The notes: generated from the sequence alone by a model not told the origin. DNA of 37,008 nt from Lachnospiraceae bacterium (GCA_017460885.1 JAFUAB010000044.1:1-37008), one strand, 5' to 3'. Shown: positions 1 to 8,756, numbered from the stretch's first letter. Program-made: numbers and translations.

Positions 1-1269
1 ATAGTCCTGATGTGACTTCTCAATGGTCATTGCCACTTTGATTTCATCACCTGCCCAAGTAGCCTTTAGCAGATCATCCGAGTCGCGCAGGGCTTCGGCG
101 ATTTCTGTCCAGTCACCGGATTTAATGGCAGAGCTGAATACCTCACGAACCTCCTCATTTGGAATAAAGGCTTCTTCAGTCCTGGGGTCATAGCCGAGAT
201 ACCCCATATGTATCAGGGCTGTAAGTACATCATCTTTACTCCTAAAGCTTGTAAGATCGTTCTGGAAACCGGATGTATCTACATGACAACTCTCCCCCGA
301 AAGCAGCCGAAGAACCGTATACTTTAATCCATCCATATTTATGGCAATATAGTCATTAAGACTTGTAAATGCTCCTGTATTTTTCCAATAGGATTCTATA
401 GACCTGAATGTCAATGCATCAACTATAGAATTTGGGTTGTACATATGAACATAATCCGGCTCCCACCCCTGCCCCGGAGTTGCTATGATATAGCCATCGT
501 ACCACTTTCTGATCTCATCAAGCAAAACTCCGTATTTATCTAATAACGGGATAATTTCGTCTTCTGAAAACCCAAAATACGGAGCAAGGTTCTTAGGCGA
601 TATCATGGTATACTCAATGAAGTTGTTCATAGCGGATTCACCATTAAATTTCTTTATCGGTAATATCCCTGTCAGATACCCGAGAGCAAGGAATTTCTTG
701 GATTCCTCAGTCTTAAAAAATCCTCTGAGATATTTAAGATAATACATTATCAGTTCTTCGTCGTTACCGGCTTCTCTGATAATACATTCCCACTCATCAA
801 TGATAATAACAAATCCGATACCATCATTCCGCCAAACCTCTTCCACAGCCTTAGGCAAGGTTCTGACACTGTCGTTTATAAGTTCCGGATACATATCCTT
901 AAAATCCCGCATAACAGTATCATTCATCAGGTCCACAGGATTCTCATCTTTCCTTGCCGCATTGAGGAAGGTTGCCATATCAATATGCAATACATGATAT
1001 TTATTCAAATGGTCATGAAAACCCTTATCCTTTGCTATGGCATATGGCTGAAAAAGAGTCTCTGAATCACAACCAATACTGTAATAAGCATCAAGCATTC
1101 CGGCTGCCATGGATTTTCCGAACCTTCTGGCGCGACTCACCGCAAAATACCGTCTGGGTGTCGCTACATATCTGTTCAAAAATGACAGCATCTCAGTTTT
1201 GTCTATATAGATATCTCCGGCCAGATCAGTTTTGAAGCTTTCATTTCCCGGATCAAGATACATTCCCAT
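1..1269 (-). CDS. AAA-ATPase-like / PD-(D/E)XK family protein, 3' end outside window
   Basis: The frame is open for 423 codons and runs off the left edge, so the C-terminus is missing. The start ATG at 1269 follows an AGGGAG ribosome site seven bases upstream. The N-terminus (MGMYLDPGNESF, then IYIDKTEM at 20-27) is typical of the AAA-ATPase-like family (PF09820). A degenerate Walker A, RRFGKS, sits at residues 48-53 and a Walker B, VIIIDEWE, around 154-161 with D158-E159. Family members usually carry a PD-(D/E)XK nuclease-like domain (PF08011, DUF1703) at the C-terminus, which would lie beyond the window. These genes are very common in Lachnospiraceae and Bacteroidetes genomes, often in many copies, and their role is not settled. 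It lies 167 bases downstream of the GH5 gene, and I saw no terminator or recognisable gene in that gap. The family call is firm; the function is not known. Confidence 0.85.
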   Translation of the reverse strand, partial: MGMYLDPGNESFKTDLAGDIYIDKTEMLSFLNRYVATPRRYFAVSRARRFGKSMAAGMLDAYYSIGCDSETLFQPYAIAKDKGFHDHLNKYHVLHIDMATFLNAARKDENPVDLMNDTVMRDFKDMYPELINDSVRTLPKAVEEVWRNDGIGFVIIIDEWECIIREAGNDEELIMYYLKYLRGFFKTEESKKFLALGYLTGILPIKKFNGESAMNNFIEYTMISPKNLAPYFGFSEDEIIPLLDKYGVLLDEIRKWYDGYIIATPGQGWEPDYVHMYNPNSIVDALTFRSIESYWKNTGAFTSLNDYIAINMDGLKYTVLRLLSGESCHVDTSGFQNDLTSFRSKDDVLTALIHMGYLGYDPRTEEAFIPNEEVREVFSSAIKSGDWTEIAEALRDSDDLLKATWAGDEIKVAMTIEKSHQDY

Positions 1270-1436
1270 ACGGATTCTCCCTATCCCACAATATTGCGCA
1301 AGAGAAGCCTTTTCTTCGATTATGATCGCCCCTTCTCTTTCGTATAATATAGCTAAAGCAAATCACATCATTTCTGTCACACCAACAGTTTCTGATGAAC
1401 CCTCAGGTCCTGTAGAAATCTTCCTCTGTATTCTTA

Positions 1437-2387
1437 TCACAGCACCTTGATCAGTTCTGCTCTCACATTGTCCATCCTGGGATCGGAAAGCCCGAAGTCC
1501 ATCTCCTTGTAGCTCCAGGCGGCATGAGCGATGCCGTACTTCTCAAATACCTTGTGAATGGTCTGATACCATTTCAGAGTATCCTCGGGAGATGCAATAT
1601 CGATCACTCCGTATTCTCCGCAGTAAAGCTCTGTATTATTGTCTGCCGCAGCCTTGATCGCGGAGGCAAAAAGCTTTTCAAAGTATTCAACGGTCGCCCC
1701 GGACTCGGCAAAGGACACTCTCGCATCCCTTTCCAGACAGTCTACCCAGTAAGCTCCCTGATGAGTAAACGGGAACGGATCATAGCAATGGAAATTGTAT
1801 ATCACTCTGTCATCATAGGGCTTATTCAGATCCTTGACCGCGCCCACACTGTTGTTACCCCAGCTTCCCACCAGGATGATGGTATCCTTTGTGATGGCTC
1901 TGATCCTCTTTATACAGGTCCTGACTATCTTATTCCAGGTTTTGATATAAGCCTTGTCAGTTACCTCGTTAAGCAGTTCAAAAGCTATATGATTGCCATA
2001 TCCTCCGAATCTGCGGGCAAATTCCTCCCAGAGACGGTAGAATCTCTCCTGCAACTCCTCCTCCTCAAAGAAACCGCCCTCTCCCTCACCTGAATCAAAG
2101 GAATAACCTGCCGTCTTGTGCAGATCGATGATAGTATTCAGGTCATGCTTCTGAGCAAGCGTGATCGCGTGAATGAGTCTCTGGAAGCCCTCGGGCTTAT
2201 AGCTGCCGTCCTCGTTCTCAAACACATTATAATCAACGGGTATCCTGACATGATCCAGTCCCCAGGAATCGATCTTCTCAAAATCCCTTGCCTCAATGAA
2301 ATGATCCAATCTCTCGTCGCTGTAATCGCATTGAGAGAGCCATCCGCCTAAGTTAACACCCTTGTAAAATCCTAATTCCTTCAGCAT
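1437..2387 (-). CDS. glycoside hydrolase family 5 (cellulase-like) enzyme
   Basis: A 316-residue protein that reads as one TIM-barrel GH5 catalytic domain. The start at 2387 is chosen because GGAGG lies five bases upstream; an open extension to 2456 has no ribosome site. Family marks are KGVNLGGWL at 9-17, HVRIPV at 46-51, the acid/base Glu141 in FELLNEV and the nucleophile Glu258 in YCGEYG. GH5 enzymes hydrolyse beta-1,4-type glucans, mannans and related glycans with retention. There is no signal peptide, cellulose-binding module or dockerin, so it probably acts in the cytoplasm on imported oligosaccharides or glycosides. It follows another cytoplasmic carbohydrate-type protein (2473-4209) after 85 bases, suggesting a small catabolic pair. 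The substrate cannot be read from sequence. Confidence 0.9.
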   Translation of the reverse strand: MLKELGFYKGVNLGGWLSQCDYSDERLDHFIEARDFEKIDSWGLDHVRIPVDYNVFENEDGSYKPEGFQRLIHAITLAQKHDLNTIIDLHKTAGYSFDSGEGEGGFFEEEELQERFYRLWEEFARRFGGYGNHIAFELLNEVTDKAYIKTWNKIVRTCIKRIRAITKDTIILVGSWGNNSVGAVKDLNKPYDDRVIYNFHCYDPFPFTHQGAYWVDCLERDARVSFAESGATVEYFEKLFASAIKAAADNNTELYCGEYGVIDIASPEDTLKWYQTIHKVFEKYGIAHAAWSYKEMDFGLSDPRMDNVRAELIKVL

Positions 2388-2472
2388 AAATGACCTCCAT
2401 GTAATAACAGTTATCGGGTTCTTTTTGGTACAGTCTGTCAATTCTTTTTCTGACATGTATGATCTGTCAGAT

Positions 2473-4209
2473 TCAATACTTCCATCGAAGCATCACGAAC
2501 CTGCCGGGCTCCAGTACGCCATCGGCAACATACTCCGTTCTCTTCTCGAAATCCTCTGCAAATGTAACCTGATGCACCGGATATTCACGCCCGGTCACTG
2601 TATCCGTCAGGGCGCTGACCTCTTCGGTCGTGTGCAGTGTCACATGGGCTGAGTGCAGATCCGGCTTAACATACCTGTACAATATCATGCTTCCGTCATC
2701 ATATGTAAATAACGATAAATCTTTGCCCGTCACATATGTTTTATCCGAAAGGATCCTCTTGATCACATCAGCGGCAGCCTTCGGCATACGATAAAGATCC
2801 GCATCATTTTCGGGAACAGCCAGTATATACATACGGCCCTTTCCATAAGTATTTCTGAGAAGCAGCGATGAATGCAGATCTCCGTCTCCACCGTTCAAAA
2901 GAGACCATGCATCATTGTTGCCGTGTACGATCTCGGGGAAAAGGATCGGCTCACGGTGTTCAATGTAGCCTGCATCATCTCCGGTCACATGATATCGGGT
3001 CACATTCATCTTGCGTCCCGTCATATAAGCCTGTGTCAGACCGTAATCACGCAGCTTCTTACCGGCTTCCCTGAAAAAGCCTGTAGTGATCATGGCATCG
3101 CCGCCTTCGCCAACATATTTCACGAGCTTGTCTATAATACCGGAATCTGCGAGTGCCGACTCGGTAAGCAGTATCTTTTTTGCATCCGATGGGAATTCGG
3201 CAACCGGTTCTACGGGAAGGCCGATCATACCCAGTCTCATCTCCAGATGGTTCTCTCCGCTTGAAGCAAACGGTATATAGGTTTTAACACCGGTTGCGGC
3301 TCCTATACCCGACATCATTTCATCTATTCTGGACAGCTGCATACCCATAGCACAGGCAAACGGGTTGCCGACCACATCGCTCCACTGGAAATGCATCAGC
3401 TCCTTCACCTGCGAAAATGCTGTCAGATACGCCTGTTCGAGGTATCTCTCGGATGACCAGCACTGGTAGGGATCAAACCATCCACCGCCGCATCTGCCCG
3501 GCCATGCATTCTGCATATAACGAGCCAGCGAATAACTCAGATACTCCGGCAGATGCTGATCGGCATACGCGGGGCTCCTGGTCTCCGTTCCTATATATGT
3601 TGCATCAAAGATATCCTTCTGAACCTCGGGCACATATCCGGTGAAATGATAGGATTCGCGCCAGTTGGGATACTTGATCACCATCTTTACCCCGGGATTG
3701 ACGGCTTTTGCAGGACCGACGATAAGGTTCGCAGACACATCCTTCATCAGCTTCCTTCTGAAGGTGGTCCAGTCCCATAAGCCTTTTTCCCTTATACAGC
3801 GCTCACATGTACAGTTGGTAAAATAAAAATCATCCAATATCACCTCGTCAAAAAGCGAAGCCGTATATTCGGAGATCTCCTTAATGCGTGCACGCATGGC
3901 GGGATCGGTATAACAGAATGTGTTGAATATCCTTCTTTTACCCGGCTCGGCGCCCTCGAAATCGCCTATAGTCGTGGTGATGCCGCCCGATACCTCTACG
4001 CCCTTGCTTTCCAGATAGTTTTTTACCTTCAGGATCTGCTCACGATCAACATCAATGTCACCCCTGTGAATTTCAAGATAAACCTTGTCCAGACCAATGT
4101 ACTTTTCGAGGAAAGCATAATCCCTCTCCAGTCTCTCATCATTCAGGGCTGCCGCTACTCCGGCGGGAATGTACACTACTGTTTTGAAGTTATTAAAATG
4201 TCCGCTCAT
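2473..4209 (-). CDS. putative TIM-barrel glycoside hydrolase-like protein
   Basis: A 578-residue soluble protein without signal peptide; the start ATG at 4209 follows AGGAG by five A residues. I do not recognise a named family with certainty. Residues 30-290 look like a glycosidase-type beta/alpha barrel. VILDDFYF at 123-130 carries paired Asp residues and is followed by a Cys cluster (Cys133, Cys135, Cys138), the pattern seen after an acidic strand in GH42-like and GHL-type barrels. A second, glutamine-amidotransferase-like region (about 340-500) and a small beta C-terminal domain (about 500-578) resemble the GH42 trimerisation and C-terminal layout. It is next to a GH5 gene and shares its direction, which supports a carbohydrate role. 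Catalytic residues and substrate remain unassigned; the glycosidase call is an inference from fold-like motifs. Confidence 0.55.
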   Translation of the reverse strand: MSGHFNNFKTVVYIPAGVAAALNDERLERDYAFLEKYIGLDKVYLEIHRGDIDVDREQILKVKNYLESKGVEVSGGITTTIGDFEGAEPGKRRIFNTFCYTDPAMRARIKEISEYTASLFDEVILDDFYFTNCTCERCIREKGLWDWTTFRRKLMKDVSANLIVGPAKAVNPGVKMVIKYPNWRESYHFTGYVPEVQKDIFDATYIGTETRSPAYADQHLPEYLSYSLARYMQNAWPGRCGGGWFDPYQCWSSERYLEQAYLTAFSQVKELMHFQWSDVVGNPFACAMGMQLSRIDEMMSGIGAATGVKTYIPFASSGENHLEMRLGMIGLPVEPVAEFPSDAKKILLTESALADSGIIDKLVKYVGEGGDAMITTGFFREAGKKLRDYGLTQAYMTGRKMNVTRYHVTGDDAGYIEHREPILFPEIVHGNNDAWSLLNGGDGDLHSSLLLRNTYGKGRMYILAVPENDADLYRMPKAAADVIKRILSDKTYVTGKDLSLFTYDDGSMILYRYVKPDLHSAHVTLHTTEEVSALTDTVTGREYPVHQVTFAEDFEKRTEYVADGVLEPGRFVMLRWKY

Positions 4210-4350
4210 TTTTTCTCCTTTTACAACTGATCATATGATATTAGGGTCAAAAGGTATTTTGCCTCTGACCTGATATCGAATTGCTTCGTTTCTTTTCCGT
4301 ACACAAATATGGTACTTTATACGGCTGTCTATTGCAACAATTGTTAGGAG

Positions 4351-4388
4351 CTGTTCAGAAATAACTTTTAAAAGTTATTCTGTAACAG
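4351..4388. repeat. near-perfect inverted repeat after the Nudix gene
   Basis: A 38-base dyad made of CTGTTCAGAAATAACTTTT facing AAAAGTTATTCTGTAACAG; the arms differ only by one shifted base. It begins four bases past the stop of the Nudix gene, where a transcription stop would be expected. It lacks a following T run on the minus strand, so it is either a weak bidirectional terminator or a small dispersed palindromic repeat. Confidence 0.55.
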
Positions 4389-4392
4389 ATCC

Positions 4393-4854
4393 TTAGGAAA
4401 ACCGGAAAGAATCCGAAACAAGAATATCACCGCTGTAACGAAGCTCCATGATAAAGAACGGAGCATCCTCCCGCAAAAGCTTAAGAAACTTGCGGTCTCC
4501 CTCCCACAGCGGCAGGTTTCCGACATCAGAGATGTCTATCCACTCCAGTTCGCCCTCATCACATTCAGTATTCAGCTCTCCCTCAAAGTAATCCGAAGTA
4601 TACAGATACATATACTCGGTCTCATAGATGTCCGATATAAAGAAAATGATGCCGCGCAGCTTCTGATCCAAGAGTACAAGACCGGTTTCCTCCGTTACCT
4701 CACGCCTTATGCACTCATCCGGTGTTTCGCCCTCTTCTATATGGCCGCCTACCCCGATCCATTTACCGGAATTCGGATCATCGGCCTTGCGCCCGCGCAG
4801 CATCATCAGGTATCTGTTGTCTTTTTTGATATAGATCAGGGTCGTATTCTTCAT
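4393..4854 (-). CDS. Nudix hydrolase (MutT/8-oxo-dGTP diphosphatase type)
   Basis: A 153-residue Nudix protein. The Nudix box is complete at residues 37-59: G37, E43, then REVTEETGL at 51-59, matching GX5EX7REUXEEXGU. Nudix enzymes cleave nucleoside diphosphates linked to another group using Mg2+ held by the box glutamates. The N-terminal strand (TTLIYIKKDNRYLMM) and the short C-terminal extension resemble the MutT/8-oxo-dGTP branch found in clostridia, which cleans oxidised nucleotide pools. The start at 4854 overlaps the stop of the upstream isochorismatase-family gene by four bases (ATGA), so the two are translationally coupled. The exact substrate is not evident. Confidence 0.9.
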   Translation of the reverse strand: MKNTTLIYIKKDNRYLMMLRGRKADDPNSGKWIGVGGHIEEGETPDECIRREVTEETGLVLLDQKLRGIIFFISDIYETEYMYLYTSDYFEGELNTECDEGELEWIDISDVGNLPLWEGDRKFLKLLREDAPFFIMELRYSGDILVSDSFRFS

Positions 4855-5378
4855 ACGATCTCCACATGACAGGCTTTCATGGCATCAAGGGCTGTTTGAT
4901 GGCTTTCCCTCGTAACACCGGCACAGCACGTCGAATCAACCTTAACATGCGCATTCGGCAAAAAGGCCTTGACCAGCAACGCATTGCTGATAACGCAGAT
5001 ATCGGTGCATATCCCGACAAGCTCTACCTCGTCCGCATCCTGATAGTCCTTTTTAAGAAGAGCCCCAAGAGCCTCGCTGCCAAAGGTAACCTTATCTATT
5101 ACAGCTGCGGAATCCCTTACAAAAGGTGTAAGCTCATCCACGATAGCCCAGCCTTCGGTGTCCTTAATACAATGAGGGACCGGAAGGTTTCTTCCCTCCT
5201 CGGTAGTCATATATGCATCGCTATGGGTATCACGGGTAAAAATCACCTTTGTTCCCTCTTCGATCGCCTTTCTTACCTTCTCTGTCACGTTCGGTATTAT
5301 GGCTATCGCATCCTCATTGCGAAGAGCGCCATGTGTAAAATCATTCTGCATGTCTACTACTATCAGTATTTTTTCCAT
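4851..5378 (-). CDS. isochorismatase-family cysteine hydrolase (nicotinamidase-like)
   Basis: A 175-residue single-domain protein. The start ATG at 5378 is chosen because GGGAG precedes it by seven bases; a longer frame to 5402 has no ribosome site. The family catalytic triad is visible: Asp9 in VVDMQNDF, Lys96 in DKVTFG and Cys128 in GICTDICV. TRDTH at 48-52 and His69 provide candidate metal ligands as in nicotinamidases (PncA), which convert nicotinamide to nicotinate for NAD salvage. Length and motif spacing fit this branch, but other amidases share the fold, so I give no symbol. The ATGA overlap with the Nudix gene supports a shared nucleotide or cofactor housekeeping role. Confidence 0.85.
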   Translation of the reverse strand: MEKILIVVDMQNDFTHGALRNEDAIAIIPNVTEKVRKAIEEGTKVIFTRDTHSDAYMTTEEGRNLPVPHCIKDTEGWAIVDELTPFVRDSAAVIDKVTFGSEALGALLKKDYQDADEVELVGICTDICVISNALLVKAFLPNAHVKVDSTCCAGVTRESHQTALDAMKACHVEIV

Positions 5379-5436
5379 CTTTATACTCCCTCTTAATCTC
5401 ACTGAATAAATGACGATCGCATTAATCAGCGTTTTC

Positions 5437-5937
5437 CTAATAACTGTTTATAACATCTCCGCTGTCATCCGTGTTTTCCAGTGCAATGATCTTAAGGTCA
5501 TATTCGTATCCGTTATCGGTCCTGATGTGAACCAGATCACCGACCTTTCTGCGCATCAAAGCCTTGCCTATAGGTGATTCAGGAGTGATATATCCCTCCA
5601 GGGAGTCTGCCCTGACAGTGGTCACGATCTTGAGCTTCTGCGTACTCTTGTCGTCCTGATATTCTACCGTGACCGTATTGTTCATGCCGACCTCATCCTC
5701 AGCGGAACTGTCATCTATGACCTGAGCGGTTTTTATCATCTTTTCCAGATATCGTATGCGGCTTTCATTACGGTTCTTGAACTTCTTAGCCGCATAATAC
5801 TCGAAATTCTCTGATAGATCCCCCTGTGCGCGAGCTTCCTTCAGATCCTCGAGTGCCTTGGTCCTGACCTCGGTCTTTCGGTAGTCTATCTCATCCTGCA
5901 TCTTGCGGATATCTGTTTCTGTAAGTTTATCATGCAT
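5437..5937 (-). CDS. greA: GreA/GreB-family transcription elongation factor
   Basis: A 166-residue protein with the usual GreA layout. An N-terminal antiparallel coiled coil (about 1-78) carries the tip sequence GDLSENFEYYAAK, whose acidic residues enter the RNA polymerase secondary channel and stimulate cleavage of backtracked RNA. A C-terminal FKBP-like domain (about 85-160) contains the family signature YITPESPIGKAL. The N-terminus differs from the usual MTLRG-type GreA start, so it may be a lineage-specific or second GreA. It starts 11 bases after the diguanylate cyclase stop, with GAGG inside the junction, so the two are probably cotranscribed. The family call is strong; whether this is the main GreA of the cell cannot be told here. 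Confidence 0.87.
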   Translation of the reverse strand: MHDKLTETDIRKMQDEIDYRKTEVRTKALEDLKEARAQGDLSENFEYYAAKKFKNRNESRIRYLEKMIKTAQVIDDSSAEDEVGMNNTVTVEYQDDKSTQKLKIVTTVRADSLEGYITPESPIGKALMRRKVGDLVHIRTDNGYEYDLKIIALENTDDSGDVINSY

Positions 5938-5948
5938 TTAAATATACC

Positions 5949-7229
5949 TCAGCTTATCTTCCAGTTATCGCGCCCGGCTTCCTTGGCTGCATACACAGCC
6001 GCATCGGCTCTCTGCAGCGCATCCTTTATGTCAGTATCAGTATCTCTCAGATATGTAAACCCCACGGAGGAGGTGATCCTTCTTTCCCCATTCAGTTCGG
6101 GAATGGAGATCGATCTGATGGAATTCAGAATCCTGTCTCCCAGGACGGGTTGGACATCGGGAGCGATATTATGAATAACGGCTATGAACTCATCTCCGCC
6201 CCATCGGATAACGGCATCGCTTTCACGCACATTCTCTTTGACCGCATCTACAAAGGATTTAAGCACCTTGTCCCCGAGTTCATGTCCGTAGTTATCATTA
6301 AACTGCTTGAAATAGTCTATATCCAGCATCAAAAGCACAGTGTCGGTTTCCTCTCCGCCGCGTACCCTGAGACAACTTTCCTCCAGAAGCTTCTGCCCCG
6401 TTATCCTGGAATTTGCTCCCGTGACGGTATCCCAGTCCAGCTGATCGCTAAGCTCCTTGTTCTGTCTGGCAAAAACACGTCCGCTTGTGCTTCTGTATGC
6501 ATGGAAAAGCAGATAGAGCATGGCAAGCCATGTGGCGGATATTGCAGCCAGTATTATTGCCTGGGAAACCTTCATATTCTCTCTGGCCTGTTCCTGATAA
6601 TGATCGAGATCATCGATGTTTACACCCATGCATACGATCCAGTCGAACCGCTTGTACAGCGATGAATAGGTCTCCTTTTTTGTGACCTCATCCGACCCCA
6701 GCTTTTTGAAGTCATACTGCAGATAGACCGAGCCGTTTGCCTTCACGCCCTCAAGCTCCTCTTCGTATGCCTTGATACCGCTTGGATTGACGGTATTGGT
6801 GGACAGATAATCACCCTCGGTATCACTCAGATTCGGATGGATCAGACGTATGGCGTAATCATCACCGCCGTCATAATTAAGAACCTTCTGAACCCACATA
6901 TATGTGCCATCCATATGTGTCTCGGAATAGATCTTGTCATAGGCTATCTCCTTCATCTCGGCTTCCAGCTCTTCATCCGAGACTCCGGGATTATCCTTAA
7001 GATATGCATCGGCGCAGACATCCAGATACGAGATCAGATTCTCGACATTTTCCTTAAGCATCGTCTTTTTTACTTCAATCGTTGCGTCATATGTCATTCT
7101 GGCGGTTATGGATGTAATTGCGCGTGAAAAAATAAAAACCAGAATTATCGACATTATCGCACCCGCCACCATATAAATGGTAAATCTGCGATATTCCAAG
7201 GTTTTATAATCATTATCGGTACTGCTCAT
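5949..7229 (-). CDS. membrane diguanylate cyclase with Cache sensor and GGDEF domain
   Basis: A 426-residue protein. TM1 spans about 17-38 and TM2 about 223-245, flanking an extracytoplasmic single Cache-like sensor (about 45-210, with GTYMWV and FDWIVCMGV). A cytoplasmic GGDEF domain occupies 265-426. The active-site motif GGDEF is intact at 344-348, Asp303 and Asp305 lie in the metal-binding strand, and RESD at 335-338 sits at the inhibitory I-site five residues upstream. It should make c-di-GMP from two GTP in response to a small extracellular ligand, with product feedback. The start at 7229 follows GGAG by ten bases. A GTG-started extension to 7394 would translate a DNA repeat and has no ribosome site. 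The 57-bp repeat array lies directly upstream. Confidence 0.92.
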   Translation of the reverse strand: MSSTDNDYKTLEYRRFTIYMVAGAIMSIILVFIFSRAITSITARMTYDATIEVKKTMLKENVENLISYLDVCADAYLKDNPGVSDEELEAEMKEIAYDKIYSETHMDGTYMWVQKVLNYDGGDDYAIRLIHPNLSDTEGDYLSTNTVNPSGIKAYEEELEGVKANGSVYLQYDFKKLGSDEVTKKETYSSLYKRFDWIVCMGVNIDDLDHYQEQARENMKVSQAIILAAISATWLAMLYLLFHAYRSTSGRVFARQNKELSDQLDWDTVTGANSRITGQKLLEESCLRVRGGEETDTVLLMLDIDYFKQFNDNYGHELGDKVLKSFVDAVKENVRESDAVIRWGGDEFIAVIHNIAPDVQPVLGDRILNSIRSISIPELNGERRITSSVGFTYLRDTDTDIKDALQRADAAVYAAKEAGRDNWKIS

Positions 7230-7256
7230 GATGACTGATCTCCAATTGTGATGGTT

Positions 7257-7387
7257 TATTTCCGCGACATAGTACCACGGATGGGACTGGTCGTGTCCGG
7301 AAATACATGGATGTATTTCCACGACATAGTACCACGGATGGGACTGGTCGTGTCCGGAAATACATGGATGTATTTCCACGACATAGT
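7257..7387. repeat. 57-bp tandem repeat (about 2.3 copies) with hairpins, upstream of diguanylate cyclase
   Basis: TATTTCC(G/A)CGACATAG recurs at 7257, 7314 and 7371 with an exact period of 57. Two units are complete; the third diverges after 7387. Each copy junction contains a hairpin (7290-7325 and 7347-7382): an inner stem GGAAATACAT/ATGTATTTCC with two loop bases, plus outer arms GTCGTG/CACGAC separated by a short bulge. The array fills the gap between the MFS stop (7410) and the cyclase ribosome site. It may be a leader RNA structure, a protein-binding array or a mobile REP-like repeat. The period is a multiple of three, so a reading frame stays open through it by chance. Confidence 0.85.
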
Positions 7388-7409
7388 TTACCACAATATC
7401 ACTAAAGTT

Positions 7410-8600
7410 TCACTTATCTGTCTCAGTCCCTGTCTTTCCGATAACCAGAAGCAAAATCCCCATCATCACCGGAAAGATGATCGCCGCTCCGATCCCTGTG
7501 CGCATATTGTCTCCGGACGCGGAAGCCACGGCCCCTGCCAGTGTCGGCCCGCCCGAGCATCCCAGGTCTCCTGCCAGTGCAAGCAGCGCAAAAAGGAGCG
7601 TTCCGCGGCCGCGTACTCCGGCAGACGCGGTACTGAAGGTTCCCGGCCAGAATATACCGACCGCAAAGCCTGCGATACCGCAGCCCATAAGTGCGATTAT
7701 GGGATTTGGAACAAATACGATTATCAGATAGGACACTATACACAGCAGCGTAGAGATCGACATAAAGCGGCGAAGATCAAGCTTTTCTCCCTTTATCCCG
7801 TAAATGGTTCTGGAGGTTCCCATACATATTGCAAAAAACATGGGACCGAGTATATCCCCAAGGGTCTTGGAAACCCCGAGCCCTTTTTCCGCAAATGCGG
7901 ATGCCCACTGGCTTACCGCCTGCTCCGATGCGCCGGCGCAGAGCATCATGATCATCATCATCCAGAAGAATTTCTGCCCGGCAAGCACCGCAAAGCCGGT
8001 ATTTCCGGATTCTTCATCAGCGAGTCTGGCTATCGGAACAATCATAAAAAGCACAAAATCAACTGCGGGAACTATACACCACAGTACAGCCATTATCCTC
8101 CATGAGGCAATTCCCATGGTCGCAAAAAACAGGGTACTGAATGCCACAACTGCAACATGTCCCCAGCAATATGCCGAATGCAGCAGACTCATGGTTGTCT
8201 CCTTATTGTCGGTCGGACACGCCTCCACTATCGGGCTGACCAGTACCTCCTGCAGTCCTCCTCCGATCGCGTAAATACATACGGAGAGCAATATGCCGAT
8301 AAACGGATCATCGAGACGTCCGGGCAGGATCGTCAGCATGATCAGGCCGATAATGACCGAAGCATTTGATATAAGCATCGAAGCCCGATAGCCGATCCTT
8401 TCGATAAAAGGGGTTGATGTCAGATCGATGATCAGCTGCAGACCAAAGTTAAAGGTGATCAGCATCGTGATCTTGGAAAGAGGGATCCCAAACTCTCCCT
8501 GCAACTGTATAAAAAGAAGCGGCACGAAGTTGTTTACCACCGCCTGTACCACATATCCGAGAAACGCAGCCTTTATCGTAATCTTATAATTTCTGTCCAT
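7410..8600 (-). CDS. major facilitator superfamily transporter
   Basis: A 396-residue integral membrane protein with about 12 hydrophobic segments in two six-helix halves, joined by a short polar loop around residues 200-215 (ARLADEESGN). The first half has the loop-2-like FIERIGYRASM; the second half opens with KFFWMMMIMMLCAGASEQAVSQW. The shape resembles the fucose-permease-like MFS branch often annotated as sugar MFS transporters in Lachnospiraceae, but the substrate cannot be deduced. The ATG at 8600 has an AGG ten bases upstream. It is separated from the upstream small-protein cluster by a terminator-type hairpin and about 100 further bases, so it probably has its own promoter. A short dyad TCTCA-N6-TGAGA at 8644-8659 could be an operator, unproven. 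Confidence 0.88.
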   Translation of the reverse strand: MDRNYKITIKAAFLGYVVQAVVNNFVPLLFIQLQGEFGIPLSKITMLITFNFGLQLIIDLTSTPFIERIGYRASMLISNASVIIGLIMLTILPGRLDDPFIGILLSVCIYAIGGGLQEVLVSPIVEACPTDNKETTMSLLHSAYCWGHVAVVAFSTLFFATMGIASWRIMAVLWCIVPAVDFVLFMIVPIARLADEESGNTGFAVLAGQKFFWMMMIMMLCAGASEQAVSQWASAFAEKGLGVSKTLGDILGPMFFAICMGTSRTIYGIKGEKLDLRRFMSISTLLCIVSYLIIVFVPNPIIALMGCGIAGFAVGIFWPGTFSTASAGVRGRGTLLFALLALAGDLGCSGGPTLAGAVASASGDNMRTGIGAAIIFPVMMGILLLVIGKTGTETDK

Positions 8601-8705
8601 ATTAAGCCTGTCCTTGTGATTCGATTTACGTATTACTCTCTGTTCTCAATAATCTGAGATGTAAACGTACAGAGTACATTTTATTGAATTTAAGTGACTG
8701 AGTCA

Positions 8706-8756
8706 ATGATCAACATATAAGGGCTGCAACATGAACAACATATAAGGGGCTGCAAC
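8706..8756. repeat. 25/26-bp tandem direct repeat
   Basis: Two head-to-tail copies, 8706-8730 and 8731-8756. They share ATGA(T/A)CAACATATAAGG and differ by one substitution and one extra G. The second copy supplies one arm of the adjacent hairpin (8746-8797), so the duplication repeats part of a transcription terminator tail. Confidence 0.8.

Noticed and set aside
1270-1436. In-frame upstream extension of the AAA-ATPase-like gene
   Set aside because: The frame is open for about 30 codons but has no start with a ribosome site; family proteins begin at the MG.YL.PGN segment.
2388-2472. Promoter with perfect TTGACA before the GH5 gene
   Set aside because: No acceptable -10 hexamer lies at 16-18 bases; the nearest (GATAAC) is 20 away.
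7257-7387. CRISPR array
   Set aside because: The repeats are contiguous with no unique spacers, only about 2.3 copies, and no cas genes are nearby.
7230-7394. N-terminal extension of the diguanylate cyclase with a 19-residue repeat
   Set aside because: It is the 57-bp DNA repeat read in frame, starts at a GTG without a ribosome site, and a good site serves the ATG at 7229.
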